A stretch of 40,669 nucleotides of DNA from Betaproteobacteria bacterium (GCA_024641925.1 JAHECB010000003.1:8975-49643); one strand, 5' to 3'. Shown: positions 1-9,372, counted from the first letter of the stretch. The notes: a model not told the origin generated them from the letters alone. Made by a program: numbers and translations.

Positions 1-1074
1 CTTCACGCTGATGCCTTTTTCGGTCAGCTTGGCGGCCAGTTCTTTCACCGCGTGCTGGGCGCGTGCGACTGCAAGCCCATACCCCGGCACGATGACCACG
101 GTTTCGGCGTTGCCCAGCACGAAGGCGGCGTCGTCGGCGCTGCCGCTTTTCACGTTGCGCTGCGCACCGCCGCCGGCTGCCGCCGGGCCCACCGCGTCAC
201 CCCCAAAACCGCCCAGGATGACGTTGAAGAAGCTGCGGTTCATGGCCTTGCACATGATGTAGCTCAGGATCGCCCCTGAACTGCCCACCAGGCTGCCGGC
301 AATGATCAGCATGGCGTTGTTCAGGCTGAAGCCGATGCCTGCCGCCGCCCAGCCCGAATAGCTGTTGAGCATGCTCACCACCACCGGCATGTCGGCGCCG
401 CCGATGGGGATGATGATCAGCACGCCCATCACGAAAGCCAGCGCCAGCATCGCGAAGAAGGCAGGCCAGCTTTCGGTGAAGGCAAACACCAGGCCCAGGG
501 CCAGCATCACCAGGCCCAGCACCAGGTTGATCTTGTGCTGGCCGGCAAACGTGACCGGCGCACCCTGGAACAGGCGGAACTTGTACTTGCCCGACAGCTT
601 GCCAAAGGCAATGACCGAACCGCTGAAGGTGATGGCACCGATGGCCGCACCCAGGAACAGTTCAAACCGGTTGCCGGTGGGGATGTGCGCGCCCTTTTCC
701 ACGATGCCAAAAGCCCAGGGCTCGGCCACCACGGCCACGGCAATGAACACCGCAGCCAGGCCGATCATGCTGTGCATGAACGCCACCAGTTCGGGCATCT
801 TGGTCATTTCCACGCGCTTGGCCATCAGCGTGCCGGCGGCACCGCCCAGCACCAGGCCGCCCAGCACCCAGACCATGCCTTGCGAGCGGGTCTGGCCCAT
901 CTGGCCTGACAGCTGCACGATGAGTGCGGCCGTGGTGAACACGGCAATGGCCATGCCGATCATGCCGAACAGGTTGCCGCGTATCGACGTGGTGGGGTGG
1001 CTCAGGCCCTTCAGCGCCTGGATGAAACAGACGCTGGCCACCAGGTACAGCAGCGTGACGAGGTTCATCGACAT
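1..1074 (-). CDS. pntB: NAD(P) transhydrogenase beta subunit, PntB (partial, C-terminus off the left edge)
   Basis: This is the membrane-bound and NADP(H)-binding subunit of the proton-translocating transhydrogenase, which moves hydride between NADH and NADP+ using the proton gradient across the inner membrane. The frame is open from the ATG at 1074 to the window edge, giving 358 residues of the roughly 460 expected. It begins MSMNLVTLLYLVASVCFIQA, followed by many hydrophobic segments (domain II). The start of the NADP-binding domain III is visible near the cut, with the typical VIVPGYGLAVARAQHAV stretch. The start codon lies one base after the stop of the pntAB gene, so the three pnt genes form one operon read leftwards. 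The family assignment is clear; only the C-terminal part of domain III is missing, because of the window boundary. Confidence 0.95.
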   Translation of the reverse strand, partial: MSMNLVTLLYLVASVCFIQALKGLSHPTTSIRGNLFGMIGMAIAVFTTAALIVQLSGQMGQTRSQGMVWVLGGLVLGGAAGTLMAKRVEMTKMPELVAFMHSMIGLAAVFIAVAVVAEPWAFGIVEKGAHIPTGNRFELFLGAAIGAITFSGSVIAFGKLSGKYKFRLFQGAPVTFAGQHKINLVLGLVMLALGLVFAFTESWPAFFAMLALAFVMGVLIIIPIGGADMPVVVSMLNSYSGWAAAGIGFSLNNAMLIIAGSLVGSSGAILSYIMCKAMNRSFFNVILGGFGGDAVGPAAAGGGAQRNVKSGSADDAAFVLGNAETVVIVPGYGLAVARAQHAVKELAAKLTEKGISVK

Positions 1075-1075
1075 G

Positions 1076-1399
1076 TCAGTGACCCTCCTTCACGGCCACA
1101 GGGGCCTTCTTTTCTTTCTTCTTGAACATCTCCAGCATGCGCCGGGTGACCAGGAAGCCGCCGAAGACGTTGACCGCGCACAGCACCACGGCCAGAAAGC
1201 CCATGGTCTTGCCCAGGGGTGTTTCGGTCAGCGCCGCGGCCAGCATGGCGCCGACGATGACGATGGCTGAAATGGCGTTGGTCACCGCCATCAGGGGCGT
1301 GTGCAGCGCGGGTGTGACGGTCCAGACCACGTGGTAACCCACGTAGATGGCCAGCACAAAGATGATCAGGTTGGTGATGGTGGGGCTGACGAAGTCCAT
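1076..1399 (-). CDS. pntAB: NAD(P) transhydrogenase alpha-2 subunit, membrane anchor PntAB
   Basis: This 107-residue protein is the small membrane part of the alpha subunit in organisms where PntA is split in two. It contributes transmembrane helices to the proton channel. Three or four hydrophobic segments are visible, starting from MDFVSPTITNLIIFVLAIYV, and the C-terminus is lysine-rich and probably cytoplasmic. The ATG sits two bases after the TAA of pntAA, and its purine-rich ribosome site (AAAAAGGAAA) lies inside the last pntAA codons, so translation is probably coupled. Its own TGA is one base before the pntB ATG. In E. coli the same segment is fused to PntAA; the split form is common in Burkholderiales and alphaproteobacteria. 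Confidence 0.93.
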   Translation of the reverse strand: MDFVSPTITNLIIFVLAIYVGYHVVWTVTPALHTPLMAVTNAISAIVIVGAMLAAALTETPLGKTMGFLAVVLCAVNVFGGFLVTRRMLEMFKKKEKKAPVAVKEGH

Positions 1400-1401
1400 G
1401 C

Positions 1402-2517
1402 TTATTTCCTTTTTACTTCGCCGGCCTGGGTCATCAGGCAGGCCACAACAATGTCGTCGTCCATCGGCACGTTGAAGCTGCCTTCCTTGGTGAGGACGAG
1501 TTTCAGAAAGTCCAGCACGTTGCGCGCATACAGGCTGCTGGAGTCGGCCGCCACCAGGGCCGGGATGTTGGTTTCGCCAATCAGCGTGACGCCGTGTTTG
1601 ACCACCGTCTTGCCAGCCTCCGTCAGCGGGCAGTTGCCGCCGGCGGGGGCCGCCATGTCCACGATGACGCTGCCGGGTTTCATGCTTTTCACCATGTCTT
1701 CGGTGATCAGCACGGGTGCTGCGCGGCCCGGGATCAGCGCGGTGCTGATCACGATGTCGGCGGCGGCCACCTTCTTGGCCACTTCTACTTTCTGGCGGTC
1801 CATCCAGCTTTGCGGCATGGGCTTGGCATAACCGCCCACGCCCACCGCGGCTTCCTTTTCTTCGTCGGTCAGGTAGGGCACATCGATGAACTTGGCGCCC
1901 AGCGACTCAACTTGCTCTTTCACCGAAGGCCGCACATCGGACGCTTCAATCACCGCGCCCAGGCGCTTGGCCGTGGCGATGGCCTGCAAGCCCGCCACGC
2001 CCACGCCCAGGATCACGATGCGCGCCGCCTTGATGGTGCCGGCCGCTGTCATCAGCATGGGAAAGAGGCGCTGGTATTTGTCGGCGGCCAACATCACGGC
2101 TTTGTAGCCGGCAATGTTGGCCTGGCTGGACAGCACGTCCATGCTCTGTGCGCGGGTGGTGCGCGGCGCGGCTTCCAGCGCAAAGCTGGTGATGCCTGCA
2201 CTGGCCAGGCGCGCCAGGTTGTCCTGGTCGAAGGGGTTGAGCATGCCCACCAGATTGCTGCCGCTTTTCATCAGCGCCAGTTCTTCGGGGCTCGGGCTCT
2301 TGACCTTCAGCACCAGGTCACAGGCCAGGGCGCCGCCTTGGTCGGTGATTTCGGCGCCAGCGGCCACATAGGCGTCGTCGGTGGCGCTGGCGGCCAGGCC
2401 AGCACCCGACTGAACGCGGATGGTGTGGCCCTGGGCCTTGAGTTTTTTGGCCGTCTCGGGGGTGACGGCGACGCGGGTTTCACCCGCAGCGGTCTCTAGC
2501 GGAACGCCGATGTGCAT
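1402..2517 (-). CDS. pntAA: NAD(P) transhydrogenase alpha-1 subunit, NAD-binding PntAA
   Basis: This is the soluble NAD(H)-binding domain I of the transhydrogenase, related to alanine dehydrogenase, 371 residues. It begins MHIGVPLETAAGETRVAVTP, typical for the family, and carries the nucleotide-binding turn GVGVAGLQAIATAKRLGA followed by the EASDVRP segment. The frame stays open upstream to 2730, but the ATG at 2517 is preferred. It has an AGGAG ribosome site six bases upstream, and the family's proteins start at this point. It is the first gene of the pntAA-pntAB-pntB operon. The 145-base gap upstream, shared with the divergent Nudix gene, must hold the promoter, but I see no convincing -35/-10 pair. 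Confidence 0.95.
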   Translation of the reverse strand: MHIGVPLETAAGETRVAVTPETAKKLKAQGHTIRVQSGAGLAASATDDAYVAAGAEITDQGGALACDLVLKVKSPSPEELALMKSGSNLVGMLNPFDQDNLARLASAGITSFALEAAPRTTRAQSMDVLSSQANIAGYKAVMLAADKYQRLFPMLMTAAGTIKAARIVILGVGVAGLQAIATAKRLGAVIEASDVRPSVKEQVESLGAKFIDVPYLTDEEKEAAVGVGGYAKPMPQSWMDRQKVEVAKKVAAADIVISTALIPGRAAPVLITEDMVKSMKPGSVIVDMAAPAGGNCPLTEAGKTVVKHGVTLIGETNIPALVAADSSSLYARNVLDFLKLVLTKEGSFNVPMDDDIVVACLMTQAGEVKRK

Positions 2518-2523
2518 GCTTGG

Positions 2524-2528
2524 CTCCT
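2524..2528 (-). promoter_or_regulatory. Ribosome binding site deciding the pntAA start
   Basis: AGGAG lies six bases before the ATG at 2517 and rules out the longer upstream reading. A small hairpin (CCCG-TAAG-CGGG with a bulged extension, 2534-2554) sits just upstream in the untranslated leader. It could influence translation, but a stem this short arises easily by chance in GC-rich DNA. Confidence 0.6.
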
Positions 2529-2662
2529 CTGGGCAACACCCGCTTACGGGCTTGTCGCCGATCTTTTGGTTGGTGGTGAAAGTATCACAGAGTCTTGCGA
2601 TACCGCCTGACGACAAACCCGGTTGCAATCTGGCGCGCAAGGCACCGCGATAGCATGCGCAG

Positions 2663-3187
2663 ATGAGTGCCGACCCGGAAAAACCCACGCCCGCCGCGCG
2701 CTGGTCGCCCAGCGTCACCGTGGCCGCCATCGTCTGCGATGGGGCCCAGCCCCCACGCTATCTGCTCGTCGAAGAGCGCACGCCCGAAGGCCTGAAGCTG
2801 AACAATCCGGCCGGCCACCTGGACCCAGGCGAAACGCCGCAGGCCGGTGTGGTGCGTGAAACGCTGGAAGAAACCGCCCGCCACTTTGCGCCCGAAGCGC
2901 TGCTGGGCGTGTATCTGTCGCGATTTGTGCGGCCCGCCACGGGCGAAGACGTGACCTACCTGCGGTTTGCCTACAGCGGCGCGGTGGGCGAGCCGGTTGC
3001 GGGCCGCGTACTGGATGAGCCCATCGAACGCACATTGTGGATGACGCTGGAAGAGATCATCGCCGCCGCACCGCGCCTGCGCAGCGAGCTGGTCTTGCGC
3101 TGCGTGCAAGACCACGCCGCCGGTGTGCGGCACCCGCTGGGTCTGGTGGTCACCGACGGCAGCCTGCTCCAACCCACCGTCAAGTGA
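2663..3187 (+). CDS. Nudix hydrolase, NudJ-like
   Basis: This is a 174-residue Nudix-fold pyrophosphohydrolase. The Nudix box runs from about residue 50: GHLDPGE, then seven residues, then RETLEET. It keeps the metal-binding REx2EE core, but the glycine normally two residues after the EE pair is alanine. The flanking pattern (VTVA, LLVEE, NNPAGHL, TYLRFAYSG, RSELVLRCVQD) resembles E. coli NudJ (YmfB), which hydrolyses nucleoside tri- and diphosphates and the thiamine precursor HMP-PP. The N-terminus is about 15 residues longer than in NudJ. It is transcribed alone, divergently from the pnt operon. The exact substrate cannot be read from the sequence. Confidence 0.85.
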   Translation: MSADPEKPTPAARWSPSVTVAAIVCDGAQPPRYLLVEERTPEGLKLNNPAGHLDPGETPQAGVVRETLEETARHFAPEALLGVYLSRFVRPATGEDVTYLRFAYSGAVGEPVAGRVLDEPIERTLWMTLEEIIAAAPRLRSELVLRCVQDHAAGVRHPLGLVVTDGSLLQPTVK

Positions 3188-3291
3188 ACTCTCGACGGCT
3201 GTCGTCATCGGTTTTGCAGGTGTTGTAAAGCTGCTGTGACTGGTGGGGTTGGGCTGGGGTTGGGCGGACGCCGGCGCTATGCTTTCGACCC

Positions 3292-3738
3292 ATGCAAACC
3301 GAACGCAAAACAACCCCCGGAACCGCACTGGCGCCTTTTCACCTGGCGTTTCCAGTTGACGATCTGGCAGCCGCGCGCCACTTCTATGGCGGCATGATGG
3401 GCTGCCCTGAAGGCCGCAGCAGCGCCGAATGGATTGATTTCGACTTTTTCGGCCACCAGATCGTGGCGCACCTGGCGCCGCCGCGGCCCAAGGCGCACCA
3501 CAATGAGGTGGACGGCCACGACGTGCCCGTGCCGCACTTTGGCGTGGTGCTGGACTGGGACCACTTTCACGGCCTGGCGGCGCGCCTGCGCGAACACGGC
3601 GTGAAGTTTGTCATCGAGCCCTACATCCGTTTTGCCGGGCTGGTGGGCGAGCAGGCCACGATGTTTTTTTACGACCCGGCGGGCAACGCGCTGGAGTTCA
3701 AGGCCTTTCGCGACCGCAGCCAGCTGTTCGCCAAGTGA
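3292..3738 (+). CDS. VOC-family (glyoxalase/dioxygenase fold) protein
   Basis: This 148-residue single-domain protein has the vicinal-oxygen-chelate fold. It shows two beta-alpha-beta-beta-beta halves: the first starts at [17 protein letters not shown] and the second at [17 protein letters not shown]. The end has the usual [15 protein letters not shown] segment. Likely metal ligands are the histidine in FHLAF, the histidine in PHFGV and the glutamate in ALEFK. The family includes glyoxalase I, ring-cleaving dioxygenases and resistance proteins, and the sequence does not decide among them. It is the first gene of a coupled trio: its TGA overlaps the GTG start of the phosphatase gene by two bases. 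Confidence 0.85.
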   Translation: MQTERKTTPGTALAPFHLAFPVDDLAAARHFYGGMMGCPEGRSSAEWIDFDFFGHQIVAHLAPPRPKAHHNEVDGHDVPVPHFGVVLDWDHFHGLAARLREHGVKFVIEPYIRFAGLVGEQATMFFYDPAGNALEFKAFRDRSQLFAK

Positions 3739-4427
3739 GCCCCACTGGAGCGGACGCTGCAGCCACGCCGCTGCTGTTCATTCGCCACGGCGAAACCGAC
3801 TGGAACCGCCAGCTGCGCTTCCAGGGCCATATCGACGTGCCGCTGAATGCGGCCGGGCAGGACCAGGCCGCCCGGCTGGGCCAGCGCCTGGCCTCGCAGC
3901 CTTGGGACCGCCTGTTCAGCAGCGACCTGAAACGTGCGCAGCAGACCGCACAGCCGCTGGCGCTGGCCTGGGGCCAGACGCCGGAATTGCTGCCCGGTTT
4001 TCGTGAACAGCACTTTGGCCGGTGGGAAGGGCTGGATGCACCCACCATCCAGGCCCGTTACCCGCAGTTGTGGCCGCACTGGTTGCAGCACGACGGCGAC
4101 TTTGCCGCACCCGGCGGTGAAAGCCTGAAGCAATTCCACACCCGGGTCTGGCAGGCCGTGACCCAATTGGTGGCCCGTTACCCCGGCCAGCGCCTGGTGG
4201 TGGTCACCCACGGTGGTGTGCTGGACATGTTGTGGCGCAGCGCGCAGGGCCTGCCGCTGTCGGGCCTGCGGGCTTGCGACATCCCCAATACTGGCCTGAA
4301 CCAGTTGCGCTGGGTCGGCGGCAAGCTGCATGTCGACAGCTGGGCCGACGCCCGGCACCTTGACGGGCTGCCGGCGCAGGCCTTCGCCGGCGCGGGTGTA
4401 CCGCCTGTACCGACAGTGGCGCCGTGA
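3735..4427 (+). CDS. Histidine phosphatase family protein (phosphoglycerate-mutase-like)
   Basis: This 230-residue member of the histidine phosphatase superfamily has the catalytic RHGETDWN motif near residue 18, which contains the histidine that is phosphorylated. A matching second half has [10 protein letters not shown] (acid residue region) and [11 protein letters not shown] (second catalytic histidine). The pattern fits the cobalamin phosphatase (CobC)/GpmB group, but nothing nearby points to cobalamin synthesis. The GTG start overlaps the VOC stop in a GTGA junction, and the same GTGA junction links it to the deiminase gene downstream. The three are therefore very probably one translationally coupled operon. 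Confidence 0.88.
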   Translation: MSPTGADAAATPLLFIRHGETDWNRQLRFQGHIDVPLNAAGQDQAARLGQRLASQPWDRLFSSDLKRAQQTAQPLALAWGQTPELLPGFREQHFGRWEGLDAPTIQARYPQLWPHWLQHDGDFAAPGGESLKQFHTRVWQAVTQLVARYPGQRLVVVTHGGVLDMLWRSAQGLPLSGLRACDIPNTGLNQLRWVGGKLHVDSWADARHLDGLPAQAFAGAGVPPVPTVAP

Positions 4428-5803
4428 CGCGGCCTGCATCTGCCGACCCCCGGCGTCGCCGCCTGCTGGCTGCCGGCCTGGGCACGGGCGCCTGGCTGGC
4501 GGGTTGCGCGGCGGGCTTGTCCGGCAATGCTGCTGCCCAGGAGGCCGTGTTTGCGCCGGCGCAGGCCGACGAAGCCGGCTTTCGCCTGGTCGGCGACTTC
4601 GAACCCACCCGTGCCATCTGGCTGGGCTACGACCAGGGCCACCACGACTTCACCGGTGCCTTGGCCCGCGCCTTGATACCGCATGTGCAACTGCGGGTCT
4701 GGGTGGCCGACGACGGCCAGGTCGACGACGCTCGAACGCTGCTGCGCAGCCACGGCATCGACGTGTCGAAGGTGCAATTCGACGTGGACGAGCAGGCGCT
4801 GTACTTCGTGCGCGACACGGCCGTGTTTGCACGCCGGCCGGCCTTGCCGGGGACCACAGGCCCTGGTCGCCTGGGCATGGTGGACTTCCGCTGGAGCCAC
4901 TACGGCATGGTGGCCTGGTGCAACCGCCGCCACACCGGCGACGCTGCGGGCTTTGCGCGCTGCGCGGCACCTGCGCTGGCCGCCAGGCGCGAAGAATTGG
5001 ACCGCCACATGGCGCGCGTGGCCAATGCCCGCGTCATCAGCACGCCGCTGTACCTGGAAGGTGGCGGCATCGAAAACAACGGCGCCGGCGTGGTGCTGGT
5101 GTCATTGCCTTTGGCCCAGCAGCGCAACCCTGGCGTGCCGGCCGACCTGTTGAAGGCCCAGTTTGAGCAGCTGCCTGGCGTGAGCAAGCTCATCTGGATG
5201 GCCGAGGGCCTGGCCAGCGACCCGCACCTGCGCGGCACCATCACCGGCGACTACGTGGCCTGGGGCACGGGTGGCCACACCGACGAATTTGTGCGTTTTG
5301 CCGACGCCCGCACGATCCTGCTGGCATGGCCAGACGACGCCGACGTGGCCGGCCACCCTGTGGCACGGCTGAACCGCCAGCGCATGCAGCGCAACTTCAA
5401 TATCCTGGCGGAGGCCACGGACGCGGCGGGGCAACCGTTTCGCATCGTCAAGGTGCCGGTGCCGCGCAGCGTCGAGCGGCGCTTGTTCCTGTCCGCGGCG
5501 TCAGACGACCGGTTTTCGGCGGAATGGAGCGCGGACTACTTTCCGCCCAGTGAACGCCGCCGCGAAGGCCAGCCGGTGATCCAGGTGGCCTCGTCCAGCT
5601 ACCTGAATTTTGTGGTGGCCAACGGCGTGGTGCTGGTGCCGGGTTACGAGGCGCACGGCACGCCGAGCGTGGTGGAACAACGCGTGAAGCGGCTGTTTCA
5701 ACAAGCCTTTCCGGGCCGCGAGGTGATGTTCATTGACGCGCTGGGCGCCAACTGGGTAGGCGGCGGGCCGCATTGCGCGACCCTGAACGAGCCGCGTGTC
5801 TGA
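4424..5803 (+). CDS. Exported agmatine deiminase / peptidylarginine deiminase family protein
   Basis: This 459-residue protein belongs to the guanidine-modifying (agmatine deiminase / Porphyromonas-type peptidylarginine deiminase) superfamily. Visible active-site segments are YLEGGGIENNGAG, GTGGHTDEFVRF with the catalytic histidine and acid, and the C-terminal GGPHCATLNEP with the nucleophilic cysteine. All catalytic positions look intact. The N-terminus has a run of arginines followed by a hydrophobic stretch (RRRRLLAAGLGTGAWLAGC), which looks like a Tat-type signal and also contains a possible lipobox (LAGC). It therefore probably acts outside the cytoplasm, unlike metabolic agmatine deiminases. 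The GTG start overlaps the phosphatase stop. The substrate, free agmatine or protein arginine, is undetermined. Confidence 0.85.
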   Translation: MTRPASADPRRRRLLAAGLGTGAWLAGCAAGLSGNAAAQEAVFAPAQADEAGFRLVGDFEPTRAIWLGYDQGHHDFTGALARALIPHVQLRVWVADDGQVDDARTLLRSHGIDVSKVQFDVDEQALYFVRDTAVFARRPALPGTTGPGRLGMVDFRWSHYGMVAWCNRRHTGDAAGFARCAAPALAARREELDRHMARVANARVISTPLYLEGGGIENNGAGVVLVSLPLAQQRNPGVPADLLKAQFEQLPGVSKLIWMAEGLASDPHLRGTITGDYVAWGTGGHTDEFVRFADARTILLAWPDDADVAGHPVARLNRQRMQRNFNILAEATDAAGQPFRIVKVPVPRSVERRLFLSAASDDRFSAEWSADYFPPSERRREGQPVIQVASSSYLNFVVANGVVLVPGYEAHGTPSVVEQRVKRLFQQAFPGREVMFIDALGANWVGGGPHCATLNEPRV

Positions 5804-5916
5804 GTGCGTTTGAAGCCGCCTGGAGCCGCCTGTGCCCAGGGCATGCTTCTGACCCTGCCGAACGGCCGTTGTGGCTGCGTCGGCAGACCTTCGCCGCGCT
5901 GATATCCTGCGGCGGC

Positions 5917-8900
5917 ATGTCGTCTGAGCAAGCACAACTCGAAGCCGGGATCAACGCCTTCGAAGGCCAGCGCGCGCTGTTGGGCGACGCGGTGGTCGAT
6001 CTGGCTGTCGCGCCGCTGAAGGCCAGGCTGGCCGCACTCGGCGCCCCATTGCCGCCGCCTGTTCCCGCCCAGACGCTCAGGCAAGTGAGTATCCTTTTCC
6101 TGGACGTGGTGGGCTCCACCACCCTGAGCCAGCATCTGGATCCTGAGGCCATCAGCAGCGTTTTCGACGGCGCAATGGCACGCTGCGCGGCCGTGGTGGC
6201 GGCGCATCGCGGCAAGGTGATGCAGTATGCAGGCGACAGCGTGATGGCCGTCTTCGGCGCCGTTGAATCGCGCGAAGACGATGCTGAGCGCGCCGTGCAG
6301 TGCGGCTTGGCGCTGCTGGCGCTGGGCAAGACCCTGGGCGCCGAGGTGCTGGCCACCCACGGCCAGGCGGGCTTCAATGTGCGCGTGGGCATCCACACCG
6401 GCGGCGTGCTCCTGGGCGGCGGTGTGGATGGCGACCGCAACGTGCGCGGCATCGCGGTGAACATCGCTGCGCGCATGGAACAGACCACGCCCACCGGCAC
6501 CTTGCGCGTCAGTCACGACACCTATGCCCAAGTTCGTGGGCTGTTCGAGGTGGATGCGCAAGAGCCGCTGTGGGCAAAGGGCGTGGACACGCCCTTGCAG
6601 ACCTTCCTGGTGCGGCGCGCCAAGCCGCGCCAGTTTCGCATCCGCACCCGTGGCATCGAAGGCGTGGCCACGCGGATGATCGGCCGCGATGCCGAACTGG
6701 AGGTGCTGCAAGCCGCCTTCAAGCGCCTGTTTGCCGAGCGCCAGCTGGCTGCGGTGACGGTGGTGGCCGAGGCGGGCATCGGCAAGAGCCGGTTGCTGTA
6801 CGAGTTCGAAGCCTGGAGCGAGGCGCGGCCCGAGAGCTTCTACCTGTTCCGGGGTCGCGCCACGCCGGCCACCGGCACGCAGGCCTTCGGGCTGCTGCGC
6901 GACATCATCGCCTGGCGCTTCCAGATCCATGACGATGACAGCATCGAGGCGGCGCGCCAGAAGATGGAGGACGGCATCGTGCCGCTGTTCGTCGATGACG
7001 ATGGCCCCGACCTTGCCGAAGGCCACGCCCACCTGCTGGGCCACCTGATCGGCATCGAGTGGAAGGACAGCCGCCACCTTCGCGGCATCCTGGACGACCC
7101 CAAGCAGATCCGCAACCGTGCCTTCCACGCCGCCGCGCAGCTGTTTCGCCGCGTCAGCGTCAGCGGTGGGTCAACCCGCGAAGATGCAGTCGGTGCCGCC
7201 CCTGTGGTGCTTCAACTCGACGATCTGCAATGGGCCGACAGCGAGAGCCTGGACTTCCTGAACTACCTGGTCGAGGTAAACCGCGACGTGCCGCTGCTGG
7301 TGCTGAGCTTCACACGGCCGACGCTGTTCGAGCACAGAACCGGCTGGCACAGCACCGAGGGCATTCACCAGCGCATCGACCTGCAGCCGCTGAGCAAGGA
7401 CTACAGCCGTGACCTGGCCAACGAGTTGCTGAAGAAGCTGCCCGAGATTCCGGCCGCGCTGCGCGAGCTGCTGACCAGCAGCGCCGAAGGCAACCCCTTC
7501 TACATGGAAGAATTGACCAAGATGCTGATCGACCAGGGTGCCATCCTGATCCGGTCCGAGACCGATGACGCCTGGAAGGTCAACGCCGAGAGGCTGCTCG
7601 TCACCCACGTGCCGCCCACGCTCACCGGCGTGCTGCAGGCGCGGCTGGACGGCCTGCCGGCGCCCGAGAAGCGGGCCTTGCAGCAGGCCAGCGTGGTGGG
7701 CGCGGTGTTCTGGGACCAAGCCCTGGCGGCGGTTGAGGTGCAGGCGGCCGAACAGCTGCCGGCGCTGGTGCAGCGCGAACTGACGCTGCCGCGGGCAGAC
7801 GCAAAACTGGAAGGCTTGCGCGCTGGCATCCGTGAATACGCCTTTCGCCATCAGGTGCTGCACCAGGTGACCTACGACACCGTGCTCAAGCGCGACAAAC
7901 GCGAGGGGCATGCGCAGGTGGCGCAGTGGCTGGCAGGCCTGGCCGAGCAAGGCAGCCTGCGCGCGGGCGACTTCCTGGGCCTGGCGGCCGAGCATTTTGA
8001 GCTGGCGGGAGACCCGGCCCATGCCGCCGAGTTCCATGCCCGCGCGGCCGAGCAGGCCAGCCAGCGCCTGGCCCATGACCGTGTGCTGGGGCATGTCGAG
8101 CGGGCGCTGGCGCTGCTGGATGATGCGCAGGCGGGTGATGCCCAGACAGCATCACCCGAGCAGGCCGGATTGCGCTGGCGGCTGCTGTGGGTGCGCGAGC
8201 AGACACTGACCCTGCAGGCCCGGCGCGACGCGCAGGCGGCCGACCTGGACGTGCTGGACCAACTGGCCGATGTGCTGGACGACGACCGCCGCCGCGCCGA
8301 GGTGGCCCGGCGCAGGGCCATGCGCGCCCTGCGCATGGCCGACTGGGCGGCGCAGGAGCGCGCGGCGCGCCGCAGCATGGATTGCGCCACAAGGGCCGGC
8401 GACGAGGGCCTGCGGCTGCACGCGCTGCGCTTGCTGGCAGCGGCACAAATCACCGGTGGCGACATCGACACCGGCCGGACCCTGGCGCTGCAGGGCCTGG
8501 CCGAAGCGCGCAGCCTGAAATTGCGCGGCATCGAGGCGCGGCTGCTCAACACGCTGTCGGTTGCCGCCGAGAAACAGGGTGACCTGGTGGGCTTGCTGGA
8601 TCTGTCGCGGCAGAGCCTGCTGATCTACCGCGAAACCGGCGACCGGATCAACGAAGCCAGCGGCCTGTCGAACCTGGGCGAAGGCTGGATGAAGCTGGGC
8701 GACCTGCCGCAGGCCACACGCGAGCTGCACGCGGCGCTGCAGATGCTGCGCGCCAATGGTGACCGAACCATTGAAGGCGCAGCGCTGTGCCATCTGGCCA
8801 CACTGTCGTTGTGGCAAGGCGACGAGACGCGGGCGCTGTCACTGGCGCGGCAAGCGCTGGACATCGCCGTGGCGACGCAGGCGCGCGACTACGAGGTGCT

Positions 8901-9372
8901 GGCCGGGCTCAGGCTGGGCGACGCTGAGCAGGCGCTGGGCCGCAGCGCGGCTGCGCGGCAGGCGTTCACGCAGGCGCGATTGCGCGGACTGGAGATCGAC
9001 GACCCCGAGCAGCACGCTGCCAGCGCCGGCCTGGCGCGCGTGGCGCTGGCCGAGGGCGACGCCCGCGCGGCGCTGGCCGCGCTGCAGCCGCTCATGGACC
9101 ACGCCGCTGCCGGCGGGTCGCTGGATGGCGCTGAATACCCGCGCCAGATTGAACTCACCCTTTACCAGACCCTGGCCCGTAACCAGGACCCACGTGCCAA
9201 CAACTGGCTGGCCCGCGCCCACACAGCGCTGATGGCCCAGGCCGACGCCATCACCGACCGATCGTTGCGCCAGGGCTTCCTGCGCCACATCCCGCATCAC
9301 CGTGCCATCGTTGCTGCCTGGGAGGAGCATCAGGCCGCGACCGGTGGCTCGCCAGCAGGGCCCGCGGGCTGA
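5917..9372 (+). CDS. Class III nucleotide cyclase - AAA/STAND ATPase - TPR regulator
   Basis: This is a large multidomain signalling protein of 1,151 residues. Residues of about 55-225 form a class III adenylate/guanylate cyclase domain: FLDVVGST with a metal-binding aspartate, YAGDSVMAVFG with the second, and AVNIAARME with the Asn/Arg pair of the active site. Next is a P-loop ATPase of the AAA/STAND type, with Walker A AEAGIGKSR (lysine near residue 290) and Walker B VVLQLDDLQWAD (near 435). The last 450 residues are helical TPR-like repeats. No transmembrane segment is visible, so it is likely cytoplasmic. The frame is open back to 5773, but that would overlap the upstream gene by 31 bases. 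Relatives I remember begin near the ATG at 5917, although its ribosome site is weak. Confidence 0.88.
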   Translation: MSSEQAQLEAGINAFEGQRALLGDAVVDLAVAPLKARLAALGAPLPPPVPAQTLRQVSILFLDVVGSTTLSQHLDPEAISSVFDGAMARCAAVVAAHRGKVMQYAGDSVMAVFGAVESREDDAERAVQCGLALLALGKTLGAEVLATHGQAGFNVRVGIHTGGVLLGGGVDGDRNVRGIAVNIAARMEQTTPTGTLRVSHDTYAQVRGLFEVDAQEPLWAKGVDTPLQTFLVRRAKPRQFRIRTRGIEGVATRMIGRDAELEVLQAAFKRLFAERQLAAVTVVAEAGIGKSRLLYEFEAWSEARPESFYLFRGRATPATGTQAFGLLRDIIAWRFQIHDDDSIEAARQKMEDGIVPLFVDDDGPDLAEGHAHLLGHLIGIEWKDSRHLRGILDDPKQIRNRAFHAAAQLFRRVSVSGGSTREDAVGAAPVVLQLDDLQWADSESLDFLNYLVEVNRDVPLLVLSFTRPTLFEHRTGWHSTEGIHQRIDLQPLSKDYSRDLANELLKKLPEIPAALRELLTSSAEGNPFYMEELTKMLIDQGAILIRSETDDAWKVNAERLLVTHVPPTLTGVLQARLDGLPAPEKRALQQASVVGAVFWDQALAAVEVQAAEQLPALVQRELTLPRADAKLEGLRAGIREYAFRHQVLHQVTYDTVLKRDKREGHAQVAQWLAGLAEQGSLRAGDFLGLAAEHFELAGDPAHAAEFHARAAEQASQRLAHDRVLGHVERALALLDDAQAGDAQTASPEQAGLRWRLLWVREQTLTLQARRDAQAADLDVLDQLADVLDDDRRRAEVARRRAMRALRMADWAAQERAARRSMDCATRAGDEGLRLHALRLLAAAQITGGDIDTGRTLALQGLAEARSLKLRGIEARLLNTLSVAAEKQGDLVGLLDLSRQSLLIYRETGDRINEASGLSNLGEGWMKLGDLPQATRELHAALQMLRANGDRTIEGAALCHLATLSLWQGDETRALSLARQALDIAVATQARDYEVLAGLRLGDAEQALGRSAAARQAFTQARLRGLEIDDPEQHAASAGLARVALAEGDARAALAALQPLMDHAAAGGSLDGAEYPRQIELTLYQTLARNQDPRANNWLARAHTALMAQADAITDRSLRQGFLRHIPHHRAIVAAWEEHQAATGGSPAGPAG

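Noticed and set aside
2585-3328. A 247-codon minus-strand open frame opposite the Nudix gene
   Set aside because: The plus strand has a clear Nudix box and this frame has no recognisable domain.
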